A stretch of 64,000 nt of DNA from GCA-2712985 sp964515905 (GCA_964515905.1 CAZEWK010000010.1:15696-79695); one strand, 5' to 3'. Shown: positions 43,473 to 52,248, counted from the stretch's first letter. Numbers and translations: made by a program. The notes: a model not told the origin generated them from the sequence alone.

Positions 43473-44258
43473 ATGATGGCAACTTATGAATTTTTGAATG
43501 TTGAATACAAAGAGAAGCTAACCATAGTGACTATTAACCGACCCGAGGTTTACAACGCTCTCCATTCTCCTGCACACTTTGAATTCGACACGGTTTTTAA
43601 TGACTTTGCAAATGATCCGGACCAGTGGGTTGCAATTATTACCGGTGCAGGGGATAAGGCATTTAGTGCCGGCAATGATCTAAAGTTCCAAGCAGCGGGC
43701 GGGTCGAGAGACAGACCAAAAAACGGTTTCGCTGGGCTTACACATCGATTTGATTTAGATAAACCAATTGTGGCCGCAGTAAATGGATTTGCCATGGGAG
43801 GCGGTTTTGAGATTGCGCTAGCATGTGACCTGATAATAGCGTCAGAAAACGCAATCTTTGCCCTACCGGAGCCAAAAGTGGGCCTCGCCGCACTAGCTGG
43901 AGGGCTCCACCGGTTGCCGAGAATAATACCCCAAAAACAGGCATTGGGAATAATTTTGACAGGGCGTCAGGTCACTGCGGATGAGGGGAAAACATTGGGT
44001 TTTGTCAATGAAGTAACTAAGCCAGAAGATTTGATGATCACCGCAAAAAAATGGGCTGGAATGATCTTGCAATGCTCCCCGATGTCGATACGCGCCTCCA
44101 AACAAGCCGTCTATCGCGGACTAGATGAACAATATTTAGAAAAAGCACTGAACTTTCCTTACCCAGCCGTACAATCTCTATATAAGAGTGCAGACTTCGT
44201 GGAAGGACCAATGGCATTCGCTGAAAAACGGCCGCCAAAATGGAAATTTGAGAAATGA
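43473..44258 (+). CDS. Enoyl-CoA hydratase/isomerase family protein
   Basis: This 261-residue crotonase-fold protein has INRPEVYNALHSPAHFEFD (about 20-38), the oxyanion segment AGDKAFSAGNDLKFQAAG (57-74), VNGFAMGGGFEIALACDLIIASENAIFALPEPKVGLAALAGG (about 108-148) with the catalytic Glu position in PEPKVG, and a C-terminal FVEGPMAFAEKRPPKW. It probably hydrates or isomerises an acyl-CoA; carnitinyl-CoA dehydratase-like members resemble it. It follows the CmcJ/NvfI gene by 99 nt. The exact substrate is unknown. Confidence 0.92.
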   Translation: MMATYEFLNVEYKEKLTIVTINRPEVYNALHSPAHFEFDTVFNDFANDPDQWVAIITGAGDKAFSAGNDLKFQAAGGSRDRPKNGFAGLTHRFDLDKPIVAAVNGFAMGGGFEIALACDLIIASENAIFALPEPKVGLAALAGGLHRLPRIIPQKQALGIILTGRQVTADEGKTLGFVNEVTKPEDLMITAKKWAGMILQCSPMSIRASKQAVYRGLDEQYLEKALNFPYPAVQSLYKSADFVEGPMAFAEKRPPKWKFEK

Positions 44259-44391
44259 GGCTTGCAAACTCCCACTTTAAGAAGAAAATAATGCGTTGGT
44301 GCGGGTCCAATTTGTACAGAGCCTCGCCCATAGGTTCGTATTGACGCACGACGAAGGTACAAAAACCATAACACTGGCACAAAGGTGCGCT

Positions 44392-44640
44392 ATGGCCGAT
44401 TTATCTAAGATGAGCTTTGAAGATGCACTCAAAGAACTTGAAGAGATCGTTCGAAAAATTGAGACAGGGGAGATTAACCTAGACGAAGCTATTAAGGCGT
44501 ACGAACGCGGGGCCGCTTTGAAAAAGCACTGCGATTCTAAACTAAAAGAGGCTCAAGAAAAAGTGTCAAAGATTAAGTTGGATTCGGACGGCTCTCCAAC
44601 CTTAGAAAATATGAATACAGGTAAAGATTCTGCGTCTTGA
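44392..44640 (+). CDS. xseB: Exodeoxyribonuclease VII small subunit
   Basis: The start is set at ATG 44392, giving 82 residues starting MADLSKMSFEDALKELEEIV. XseB family features are the helical FEDALKELEEIVRKIETGEINLDEAIKAYERGAALKKHC, with the signature LEEIV..IE.GE..LDE....YE.G. It pairs with XseA to degrade single-stranded DNA. In-frame sequence upstream lacks similarity. It overlaps ispA by 4 nt, the usual xseB-ispA linkage in Alphaproteobacteria. A TTGACG at 44340-44345 could be part of its promoter. Confidence 0.93.
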   Translation: MADLSKMSFEDALKELEEIVRKIETGEINLDEAIKAYERGAALKKHCDSKLKEAQEKVSKIKLDSDGSPTLENMNTGKDSAS

Positions 44641-45524
44641 AAACACTCAAAATATCTATGGCGACCATTGCAAGGTCAGTCAGGAAAGAACTATCAAATC
44701 TCATACCTTCTCAAGAAGGCCCGCAAAATACTCTTTCGGAAGCCATGCGTTACTCTTCTATCGAAGGAGGAAAGAGATTACGCCCGTTTCTTCTGGTTAA
44801 AAGCGCTAATCTATTTAACGTACCCTTCCAGCAATCAATTCGTGTAGCAGCCGCTGTTGAGTTGATACATTGCTATTCGCTGGTTCACGATGATTTACCT
44901 GCAATGGACGACGATGATTTACGACGTGGAAAACCAACCAACCACAAGGTCTTTGGCGAAGCCACAGCGATCCTAGCCGGTAACGCTCTCCTCACGCTTG
45001 CTTTTGAGTCACTGAATAAACCAGACCGAGGTATAGAAGCAGGTATACGATGCCAACTTAGTCAAAAACTTGCTGAAGCCGCTGGAATGAAGGGCCTAGT
45101 GGGAGGTCAGATTCTTGATATAGGCTCAGAAAACCACATTTTAAACGAGTCAGAAATTTCGCAACTGCAACAACTAAAGACTGGTGCTTTATTCCGATTT
45201 TCCGCCGAAGCTGGGGTATTACTCGGGTCTGGTGAGGCTGAGGATTTAAGAGCATTGTCAAATTATGCCGATGCTTTGGGCATGGCCTTCCAAATAACAG
45301 ATGATCTACTGGATGTTGAAGGACAACAGGAAAAAACTGGCAAGAGAACACGTAAAGACGGTGTCGCGGGGAAAGCAACTTTTGTCTCTCTGCTCGGTGT
45401 TGAGTCAGCTCGCACGAAGGCGCAAGACCTGATCGAAACCTCAGTCCAATGTTTGAATCGTTTCGATGATAGAGCTGAAGATTTAAGGAAACTGTCGGAC
45501 TTTATTTTGACTCGAACCCATTGA
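44637..45524 (+). CDS. ispA: Farnesyl diphosphate synthase (polyprenyl synthetase)
   Basis: This 295-residue protein has the first aspartate-rich motif DDLPAMDDDDLRRGKPTNH (about 87-105) and the second LGMAFQITDDLLDVEG near 220-235, with GGKRLRPFLLVKSA and VGGQILDIGSE between or around them. It condenses isopentenyl and dimethylallyl diphosphate to farnesyl diphosphate. The start is TTG at 44637, overlapping the xseB stop; an ATG seven codons later (44658) is an alternative. The dxs gene usually found next is absent here. Confidence 0.95.
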   Translation: MKTLKISMATIARSVRKELSNLIPSQEGPQNTLSEAMRYSSIEGGKRLRPFLLVKSANLFNVPFQQSIRVAAAVELIHCYSLVHDDLPAMDDDDLRRGKPTNHKVFGEATAILAGNALLTLAFESLNKPDRGIEAGIRCQLSQKLAEAAGMKGLVGGQILDIGSENHILNESEISQLQQLKTGALFRFSAEAGVLLGSGEAEDLRALSNYADALGMAFQITDDLLDVEGQQEKTGKRTRKDGVAGKATFVSLLGVESARTKAQDLIETSVQCLNRFDDRAEDLRKLSDFILTRTH

Positions 45525-45586
45525 CGTCTACTATCACTCTTTCAACCTAATGTTCGCGAAGTCGGCAACAACAACTATAAAACTTT

Positions 45587-46336
45587 ATGAAAAATGATAG
45601 CAAATATCGCCTTGATGATATACTAGTCTCTCGTGGCATAGCTGCCAATCGCTCCAAGGCGAAAGCAATTATTATGTCTGGAATTGTTTTCAAAGGAAAC
45701 AGCCGATTAGACAAACCTGGACAAAGAATTTCGGCTGACACAAATATAACTATCCGCGGCCGATCGCATCCCTGGGTATCTCGGGGCGGAATTAAGCTCG
45801 CCCACGGACTTGATTATTTTGGTGTAGCGATCAATGGCTGTGTCTGCATTGATATTGGGGCTTCCACCGGAGGCTTTACTGATGTCCTATTATCGAGAGG
45901 GGCAAAGCGAGTATATGCAGTAGACAGCGGATATGGCCAACTTGATTGGGGTCTGCGTAAGGATCCACGTGTCATTGTACTTGAAAGGATCAACGCCCGA
46001 TACTTGACCTCGGTCCACGTTCCAGAGCCCGTTTCCGTTGTAACCTGTGACACTAGCTTTATAAGTCTAACCAAAGTACTACCTGCACCCCTCGAATTGG
46101 CAGTAAATGGAAGCACATTGCTTGCATTAATCAAACCTCAGTTTGAAGCGGGCCGAAACCAGGTAGGAAAAGGCGGTGTCGTTCGCGACCCAAATGTTCA
46201 TAAACAGGTTTGTCAGAAAATCGAAGATTGGCTAGACAATCAAACTAATTGGCATGTAATAGGGATTGAACAAAGCCCAATACAGGGCCCCAGCGGAAAC
46301 TCCGAATTCTTGTTAATGGCCAAATTATCACATTAA
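45587..46336 (+). CDS. tlyA: TlyA-family S4-domain rRNA methyltransferase
   Basis: This 249-residue protein has an N-terminal S4 RNA-binding domain (RLDDILVSRGIAANRSKAKAIIMSG, 7-31) and an FtsJ-like methyltransferase domain, with SRGGIKLAHGLDYF near 65-78, SAM motif CIDIGASTGGFTDVLLSRGA near 86-105, and VAVDSGYGQLDW. TlyA homologues 2'-O-methylate cytidines in rRNA; some are annotated haemolysins, which is not supported here. It starts 62 nt after ispA. The C-terminal IKPQFEAGR and GNSEFLL segments are intact. Confidence 0.94.
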   Translation: MKNDSKYRLDDILVSRGIAANRSKAKAIIMSGIVFKGNSRLDKPGQRISADTNITIRGRSHPWVSRGGIKLAHGLDYFGVAINGCVCIDIGASTGGFTDVLLSRGAKRVYAVDSGYGQLDWGLRKDPRVIVLERINARYLTSVHVPEPVSVVTCDTSFISLTKVLPAPLELAVNGSTLLALIKPQFEAGRNQVGKGGVVRDPNVHKQVCQKIEDWLDNQTNWHVIGIEQSPIQGPSGNSEFLLMAKLSH

Positions 46337-46417
46337 TATTGCGCTAATATCCGTTTTTGCCCCTCCATTAACCACCTTCCTTATTATAAAGTGTATCATT
46401 AAGATCACACTTAAAGA

Positions 46418-46500
46418 AATGCGTCGCATTCTCATTGCATCTCAGTCTCATTATCATTAGGAATGCAACTCAGATGCAATGAGAATAACTCTCATTCTGA
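46418..46500. promoter_or_regulatory. Fur-like repeat array and 15-bp inverted repeat upstream of the porin gene
   Basis: This block has several overlapping dyads. AATGCG-T-CGCATT is at 46418-46430. A 15-bp perfect inverted repeat pairs 46428-46442 with 46472-46486 (ATTCTCATTGCATCT and its complement). AATGAGA-ATAAC-TCTCATT is at 46478-46496, with TCTCATT also at 46430-46436 and 46446-46452. The core at 46480-46494 (TGAGAAT-A-ACTCTCA) matches the 7-1-7 Fur consensus TGATAAT-N-ATTATCA at 11 of 14 positions. It lies 90-165 nt before the ATG of an outer-membrane protein gene. Iron-responsive repression by Fur or an alphaproteobacterial relative (Irr, Mur) is the likely role. Confidence 0.6.
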
Positions 46501-46583
46501 AATATTCGAGTGAGGTGCGCCAAATGGGAACCCTGGTGGACCCCTCTCGGCAATTCTAATTATTAAACAAAGGTAGTTATATA

Positions 46584-47816
46584 ATGAAAATGGCTAACAA
46601 AGTATTTTTGTATGGTGCCATTGGGATGATGGGGATATCGAGCGCGCAGAGCCAAACCCCCACAGCTGACGAAATGTGGCAAATCATTCAAGAGCAACAA
46701 GCAACTATCAAAGCCCTACAACAGCAAGTCGGTGAAACAGATCAGAAAGTGGAAGCCGCAGGAGAAATGTTGGATGAAGTTGCGACCGGTGGTACTCGCG
46801 ATAAACTCCTCTGGGGTGGATATGGTGAAATACATTACAATGCTGGGGATACTCAGGAAATTGACGTCCATCGCTTTGTTTTGTTCTCTGAATACAACTT
46901 CAACGATAAATTGCGACTGAATACTGAGTTCGAGTTGGAGCATGCCCTCGCTGGTGACGGCAAACCAGGTGAGGTAGAATTAGAGCAAGCCTTTATCGAA
47001 TGGGATGTAGCGCCAAGTAATAGCCTCTTCGCAGGTGTTCATTTGGTGCCTGTCGGCCTATTAAACGATACTCACGAACCACCAACCTTCTTCGGGGTTG
47101 AAAGAGATCGAGTGCACTCACAGATAATTCCAACCACATGGTGGGAGGCAGGTGTCGGGTCTAGCGGAGAAATTAGCGAAGGCCTTGGATATGACCTCTT
47201 TGTTCATTCAGGGCTGCAACTCCCGGTTACAGGCAGCAGTGCGTACGCTATACGCAGTGGCCGCCAAAAGGTTGCTGAAGCTACAGCGACAGACCCCGCT
47301 GTTACCGGCCGCCTTCGGTGGAGTGGGATACCCGGGGTTAACCTGTCGGCTGCTCTTCAATACCAAAACGATATTACCCAAGGTACCAACGACCAAGATG
47401 TCGCCGGGTCTCAACTCAGCATTGATGCGTGGCTATATAACGTCAATGCAGATATCCTAATAAATGGCTGGGGCCTGAGGGCAATGTACGCTCAGTGGGA
47501 TTTAGAAGATGGAACAGCTGGGACCGGGCCAGGGAATTTTGGGAAAGAAAAGCAATGGGGTTACTTGGTTGAACCCTCATATAGATTTTCGGTTCCGGGT
47601 GCCAATGGTCAGGGCACGCTTGGCATATTCGCGCGTCACAGCAAGTTTGATGCCGCTGATGGTGACAACACTGAGAGTGAAGAACAATCATTTACTTTCG
47701 GGGCTAATTATTGGATCCACCCATCTGTAGTGTTCAAGGTCGATTACGACCAAGTGAGCCTCCAAGAGGGTACAGGATCGGATCGGCTGAATGTCGGCAT
47801 GGGCTGGCAGTTCTAG
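46584..47816 (+). CDS. Porin-like outer-membrane beta-barrel protein (porin O/P type)
   Basis: This 410-residue protein has a signal peptide (MKMANKVFLYGAIGMMGISSAQSQ), a short coiled-coil stretch (WQIIQEQQATIKALQQQV...KVEAAGEMLDEV, about 32-65), then a beta-barrel region starting WGGYGEIHYNAGD, ending in an aromatic terminal Phe (GMGWQF). Segments VHRFVLFSEYNFNDKLRLNTEFELEHA and ELEQAFIEWDVAPSNSLFAGVHLVPVGLLND are those of the phosphate-selective porin O/P family and DcaP-like proteins. It probably allows solute entry; the substrate is unknown. Upstream Fur-like sites and a downstream terminator bracket the gene. Confidence 0.88.
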   Translation: MKMANKVFLYGAIGMMGISSAQSQTPTADEMWQIIQEQQATIKALQQQVGETDQKVEAAGEMLDEVATGGTRDKLLWGGYGEIHYNAGDTQEIDVHRFVLFSEYNFNDKLRLNTEFELEHALAGDGKPGEVELEQAFIEWDVAPSNSLFAGVHLVPVGLLNDTHEPPTFFGVERDRVHSQIIPTTWWEAGVGSSGEISEGLGYDLFVHSGLQLPVTGSSAYAIRSGRQKVAEATATDPAVTGRLRWSGIPGVNLSAALQYQNDITQGTNDQDVAGSQLSIDAWLYNVNADILINGWGLRAMYAQWDLEDGTAGTGPGNFGKEKQWGYLVEPSYRFSVPGANGQGTLGIFARHSKFDAADGDNTESEEQSFTFGANYWIHPSVVFKVDYDQVSLQEGTGSDRLNVGMGWQF

Positions 47817-47842
47817 ATTTGCACTATAGAGCAGAAGATCAT

Positions 47843-47875
47843 AGAAGGGGTCCTTGAGGACCCCTTCTTTATTTC
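47843..47875 (+). terminator. Rho-independent terminator after the porin gene
   Basis: AGAAGGGGTCC (47843-47853) pairs perfectly with GGACCCCTTCT (47858-47868) around a TTGA tetraloop, and TTATTTC follows at 47869-47875. An 11-bp GC-rich stem and a short U-rich tail make a strong intrinsic terminator. It starts 27 nt past the porin stop and ends 13 nt before the FMN-binding gene, so that gene may be transcribed by read-through or from a short promoter inside the porin end. Confidence 0.9.
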
Positions 47876-47888
47876 TGACCCATTAGAA

Positions 47889-48419
47889 ATGACCATTTTC
47901 AAACTATACCTTCGCGTAATCTGCCTAGTCTTTCTCGTGTGTGTACCATTCACAACTGGAAACGCCGATGACGTATACCTCGAACCGACAGTATTTCTAA
48001 CTGAGGTCTTTGGCGAAGCCCAGCCCGAATCTAAAGTATTGTGGATTACAAAAGACCTCAAACCAACGGCAAATAAAATTATGACTCATAGTCATGGCCC
48101 GAGGCGCGTCCGGTACTGGGCTCAAGGGCAACGAAGTGCCTGGATTCTGGAAGAAATTGGCAAGGTTAAACCAATCACAACCGGTATTGTCGTAAACGAG
48201 GGCCTCATTGAACGTGTTACAGTTCTAATTTATCGTGAATCTCGGGGGTGGGAAGTTCGATATTCTTTTTTTACAGACCAGTTTTTAGGAGCAAAACTCA
48301 TCGAAGACCATGAGCTTAGCACTTCGATTGACGGAATATCAGGCGCAACATTATCAGTGAGCGCACTAACCCGGTTAGCGCAGCTTGCATTATACTTCCA
48401 TGAACAAATTAAACCCTAG
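47889..48419 (+). CDS. FMN-binding domain protein with SGAT covalent-flavin motif
   Basis: This 176-residue protein has an N-terminal hydrophobic segment (about 7-26, a signal or anchor) and a C-terminal FMN-binding domain. Residues 147-157 read SIDGISGATLS, with SGAT at 151-154, the motif in which ApbE covalently attaches FMN to threonine (T154 here). It is probably exported and acts as a redox carrier. It is followed, with overlap, by a PepSY membrane protein. Its position next to a probable iron-controlled porin suggests a role in reductive metal uptake or extracytoplasmic electron transfer. That role is inference. Confidence 0.85.
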   Translation: MTIFKLYLRVICLVFLVCVPFTTGNADDVYLEPTVFLTEVFGEAQPESKVLWITKDLKPTANKIMTHSHGPRRVRYWAQGQRSAWILEEIGKVKPITTGIVVNEGLIERVTVLIYRESRGWEVRYSFFTDQFLGAKLIEDHELSTSIDGISGATLSVSALTRLAQLALYFHEQIKP

Positions 48420-49164
48420 TAACCCAAAAAGAAAAATATTTAACCGTCGGAGACTCCAGTTTGCATACACTGTACTCCTGTGGCACGGCAGGTTGGGCAT
48501 CGCCGTCGCATTATTTTTATTGATTCTTTTAACCACAGGCATCGCATTAAATCACACTGAACGGCTGTCCCTGGATGAAACATATATAAGCAATGAATGG
48601 TTACTTGACTGGTACGGGTTTACTCCAGAACGGGATCCAATAAGTTATAAGACCGACCAATATTGGATAACCGAAATAGACGGGAAAATCTTTCTCGATA
48701 GTAAGTTAATAATGAATTCGGCAAAAACATGCGTGGGAGCGTTAGTAACGACAAGCATGTTGGTCATTGCCTCAGTCGACGCTCTTTTTCTATTTGATCA
48801 AGAGGGAATCCTGATAGAAAAAATTACCACTATCCCAGGAGCAATACGCCGTCTTGGTGAACTTGACGGTGATACTTATATTGATACCGCCACAGGAATA
48901 TTCGCGACCGACGAGAATTTTATCGTTTGGGAACCAACTATATCAGCACCGAACTGGATTTTAGACTCGCCTTTACCGGAACAGATCGAGCAATCTGTTT
49001 TGGAAGCTTATCGTGGGAAGGGTCTGCCTCTAGAGAGGATTATACTTGACCTTCATAGTGGACGGATAGTTGGGACATGGGGCCCTTACCTGATGGACGC
49101 AGCCGCCATAGTACTACTGATTCTGGCGATATCTGGTTTTTATAATTGGACTATTCGGCGATAG
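48400..49164 (+). CDS. PepSY-associated transmembrane protein
   Basis: The start is taken as ATG 48400 (254 residues), inside the end of the FMN-binding gene; a TTG five codons upstream is an alternative. Residues 16-47 (RLQFAYTVLLWHGRLGIAVALFLLILLTTGIALNH) form one membrane helix preceded by a WHGRLG motif typical of PepSY-TM proteins. A second helix is at the C-terminus (LMDAAAIVLLILAISGFYNWTIRR). Between lies a periplasmic domain. Proteins of this kind in iron loci act with FMN-binding or reductase partners. No haem ligands were confirmed by eye. Confidence 0.8.
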   Translation: MNKLNPSNPKRKIFNRRRLQFAYTVLLWHGRLGIAVALFLLILLTTGIALNHTERLSLDETYISNEWLLDWYGFTPERDPISYKTDQYWITEIDGKIFLDSKLIMNSAKTCVGALVTTSMLVIASVDALFLFDQEGILIEKITTIPGAIRRLGELDGDTYIDTATGIFATDENFIVWEPTISAPNWILDSPLPEQIEQSVLEAYRGKGLPLERIILDLHSGRIVGTWGPYLMDAAAIVLLILAISGFYNWTIRR

Positions 49165-49293
49165 AATCAAACAAAAACACGCCAAACTTAACCACACACT
49201 TTTCCCCACCTTTGGTTCCAATCATAAATATAGGAGCGTATTGAGCTCACGCACCAGGGAACATCCCTCCATACTCATTAAGGGTTTACTAGA

Positions 49294-50376
49294 CTAGACC
49301 CGCTTAGTAATAAGCCCTCGATCTCTTATAATGTGATCAGCCAGCACACAAGCCATCATGGCTTCACCGACTGGAACCGCTCGAATGCCAACACACGGAT
49401 CGTGCCTACCTTTGGTAGCAATTTCAGTTTCTTTACCGTTTACGTCGATAGTACGCATAGGCTTTAAAATTGAACTCGTAGGTTTCACAGCAAAACGAAC
49501 AATCACGTCCTGACCAGTACTGATCCCCCCTAGCACCCCACCAGCATTGTTGCTTAGGAATAATGGTTCGCCCATCTCTCCCGACCGCATTTCGTCCGCA
49601 TTCTCTTCCCCTGTCATTGCAGCAGCAGAGAAACCAGCACCTATTTCTACTCCTTTGACAGCATTGATTGTCATCATTGCTCTAGCAAGATCTCCATCCA
49701 GCTTGTCGTATACGGGCTCACCTAACCCAATAGGAACCCCAGTCGCAACTACCTCAATAACTGCACCCAGAGAAAGTCCTTCCTTTCGAACGGCCTCAAG
49801 CACTCCCTCCCATTCCACTGCAGCCTTTGCATCGGGACACCAAAAGGGGTTTTGTTCCACCTCACTCCAATCCCAAACAGACCGTTCAACCCTATGACTA
49901 CCTAGCTGTACCAGCGCACCACGAATTATTATAGCGTCTCCAATCACTTTACGGGCCACCGCCCCCGCAGCGACGCGCATTGCCGTCTCACGAGCACTAG
50001 CCCTTCCGCCACCACGGTAATCTCGGATTCCATATTTGGCCAAATAAGTATAATCCGCATGTGACGGCCGAAATTTTTCAGCGATGTCACTATAATCTCT
50101 TGTACGTGAATCTTTATTTTCAATAACAAGGCTTATTGGTGTGCCAGTCGTCAGGCCATTGAACACACCCGACACTATTTTCACGATGTCCGGTTCTTTG
50201 CGCTGAGTCGTATATTTGGATTGCCCAGGACGACGGCGATTCAGCCAAAACTGAATGTCCTCCTCAGAAAGTTCAATGCCAGGGGGAACTCCGTCCAGAA
50301 CACAACCAATTTCGGGTCCGTGGCTTTCTCCCCATGTGGTAAAACGAAACGCCTGACCAAAGGTATTTCCAGCCAT
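49294..50376 (-). CDS. aroC: Chorismate synthase
   Basis: This 360-residue protein has the three chorismate-synthase signatures: GESHGPEIGCVLDGVPPGI (16-34), YGIRDYRGGGRASARETAMRVAAGAVAR (about 115-142) and RHDPCVGIRAVPVGEAMMACVLADHI near the C-terminus (318-343). It uses reduced FMN to convert 5-enolpyruvylshikimate-3-phosphate to chorismate. It starts 8 nt after fabI on the same strand, a pairing seen in Alphaproteobacteria. Confidence 0.98.
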   Translation of the reverse strand: MAGNTFGQAFRFTTWGESHGPEIGCVLDGVPPGIELSEEDIQFWLNRRRPGQSKYTTQRKEPDIVKIVSGVFNGLTTGTPISLVIENKDSRTRDYSDIAEKFRPSHADYTYLAKYGIRDYRGGGRASARETAMRVAAGAVARKVIGDAIIIRGALVQLGSHRVERSVWDWSEVEQNPFWCPDAKAAVEWEGVLEAVRKEGLSLGAVIEVVATGVPIGLGEPVYDKLDGDLARAMMTINAVKGVEIGAGFSAAAMTGEENADEMRSGEMGEPLFLSNNAGGVLGGISTGQDVIVRFAVKPTSSILKPMRTIDVNGKETEIATKGRHDPCVGIRAVPVGEAMMACVLADHIIRDRGLITKRV

Positions 50377-50384
50377 ACTACAGG

Positions 50385-51221
50385 CTACACAGTCGATATG
50401 TCGGGAGCGTCCGGTCTCTTCATACCCACCACGTGATACCCCGAGTCAACATGATGTATTTCCCCCGTTACTCCAGAACTGAGGTCACTCAATAGGTAAA
50501 GGCCTGCACCACCAACGTCCTCGATGGTTACGTTCCGCTGGAGAGGCGAATTTAGCTCGTTCCACTTTAAAATATAACGGAAGTCACCGACTCCGCTTGC
50601 CGCAAGGGTCTTTATGGGTCCTGCCGAGACAGCGTTCACGCGAATCCCCTCACCCCCTAAATCCGCAGCTAGATAACGAACACTCGCCTCCAGTGCGGCC
50701 TTGGCAACACCCATAACGTTATAATGAGGAATTACTCTTTCTGCTCCATAGTAAGATAAGGTAAGTAAGCTGCCACCTTTACGCATCAACTTGGCAGCCC
50801 GCTGGCAGACTGCGGTAAAAGAGTAGCAAGAAATCTGCATGGTTTTAGCAAAATTTTCTGGGCTGGTATCGACATAACGACCCTTGAGCTCTTCCTTATC
50901 AGAAAACGCTATGGCATGAACCACAAAATCCAGGCCATCCCATCGATCAGAAATATTATTAAATACTGCATCCAGAGCCGAATCATCATTCACATCACAC
51001 GGTAATATGACGTTGGACCCTATCGACTCTGCCAAGGGCCCTACACGGCGTTCGAGAGCTTCACCCTGATAAGTGAATGCTACCTCTCCACCTTGTTCAG
51101 CAACAGAGCGCGCTATCCCCCAAGCAAGAGATCGATCATTGGCTACGCCCATAATTAACCCCCTTTTTCCAGCCATTAACGGCTCTGCCATTGGAAGAAC
51201 CTTGGGTTTCACCTCTGTCAT
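50385..51221 (-). CDS. fabI: Enoyl-[acyl-carrier-protein] reductase FabI
   Basis: This 278-residue short-chain dehydrogenase has the FabI pattern: GLIMGVANDRSLAWGIARSV (21-40, NADH-binding), VVHAIAFSDKEELKGRYVDTS near 100-120, and the catalytic set SYYGAERVIPHYNVMGVAKAALEA, with Y157, Y167 and K174. The C-terminal substrate loop IKTLAASGVGDFRYILKWNELNSPL is present. It reduces enoyl-ACP in the last step of each fatty-acid elongation round. It is intact and immediately precedes aroC. Confidence 0.97.
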   Translation of the reverse strand: MTEVKPKVLPMAEPLMAGKRGLIMGVANDRSLAWGIARSVAEQGGEVAFTYQGEALERRVGPLAESIGSNVILPCDVNDDSALDAVFNNISDRWDGLDFVVHAIAFSDKEELKGRYVDTSPENFAKTMQISCYSFTAVCQRAAKLMRKGGSLLTLSYYGAERVIPHYNVMGVAKAALEASVRYLAADLGGEGIRVNAVSAGPIKTLAASGVGDFRYILKWNELNSPLQRNVTIEDVGGAGLYLLSDLSSGVTGEIHHVDSGYHVVGMKRPDAPDISTV

Positions 51222-51444
51222 TTATTGACCTCACACACGGTATTGACGCTCTATATCAGTCTCATGAATAAATAAACTATATCTTACACCATGAATATGG
51301 CACACGAAAGACACCGAAATCCGTGCTTTTGCAAGATACTTACGGTCACAGCTATACTGATATCCTAACCGTTTGAATAACGCACCCCTCATAAAAATAC
51401 TACTTAATATTAGGGTCTCAAAATTAATAATCCTGAAGGATGTT

Positions 51445-52248
51445 TTATGCCCCTGTAAATTGGGGTTTCCGCTTGTCAATAAAGGCAGCAACCCCCTCCC
51501 GAAAATCATTGCGGGCAGCGCAATCGGCAAAGCTTTCTGCTTCCATTTGTAATTGAGACTCAAACTGGTTTTCTAAACTACGATACATCAATTTTTTTGC
51601 CATCCCATAAACGTGAGTTGGCCCACTGGCTAATCGTTCCACCAACTTTCCACATTCACTATCCAAATCGCTCTCTGAAACCACGAAATTAACCATTCCC
51701 ATATCTGACATCTGCTGTGCACTATAACGGTCCCCAAGAAGCGTCATTTCCAGTGTCCTTTTTAAACCAATTGCCCTAGGCAAATGAAAAGATGAGGAAC
51801 CATCGGGCGTGATACCTATGTGACAATATGCAAGAGTAAAAAACGCACCTTCTTCGGCAATGATCAGGTCACATGCGGCCGCCAGGGACACCCCCGCACC
51901 GGCGGCCGCTCCCCTTACTTTCGCTACAATCGGTTTTTGCATGCGCCTCATGGAGAACATTATAGGATGAAGGTTATGAATACGGTGGAGAAAATACGAT
52001 TCAATTTCTTCCTGCTCGTGTCCCTGAAGAAATTCACTCATCTGGCGAATATCACCTCCCGCCATGAAATTATCTCCTTCCCCTTCCAACAATATGCAAC
52101 GCACGTTCTCGTCAAATTCTAGTCTATGTAGATTCTCGTCCAGTAACTGGCGCATTTCCATCGACAATGCATTCCTAACTTCGGGCCTGTTCATCGTCAG
52201 AGTAGCAATACCGTCATCAACATTGATTTTGAGATCGGCCATATTCAA
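51445..52248 (-). CDS. Enoyl-CoA hydratase/isomerase family protein
   Basis: This 267-residue crotonase-fold protein has ATLTMNRPEVRNALSMEMRQLL (about 15-36), EGEGDNFMAGGDIRQMSEFL (55-74), VAKVRGAAAGAGVSLAAACDLIIAEEGAFFTLAYCHIGITPDGSSSFHLPRAIG (about 102-155), the oxyanion and active-site stretch, and a C-terminal FREGVAAFIDKRKPQF. PaaG-like 2-(1,2-epoxyphenylacetyl)-CoA isomerase has a similar GITPDGGSS segment, but no paa genes are nearby. The substrate is unknown. Confidence 0.92.
   Translation of the reverse strand: MNMADLKINVDDGIATLTMNRPEVRNALSMEMRQLLDENLHRLEFDENVRCILLEGEGDNFMAGGDIRQMSEFLQGHEQEEIESYFLHRIHNLHPIMFSMRRMQKPIVAKVRGAAAGAGVSLAAACDLIIAEEGAFFTLAYCHIGITPDGSSSFHLPRAIGLKRTLEMTLLGDRYSAQQMSDMGMVNFVVSESDLDSECGKLVERLASGPTHVYGMAKKLMYRSLENQFESQLQMEAESFADCAARNDFREGVAAFIDKRKPQFTGA

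Noticed and set aside
51231..51563. 110-residue minus-strand frame spanning the spacer after an enoyl-CoA hydratase gene
   Set aside because: Half of it overlaps the 3' end of the hydratase gene in another frame, and the rest has no similarity or start signal.
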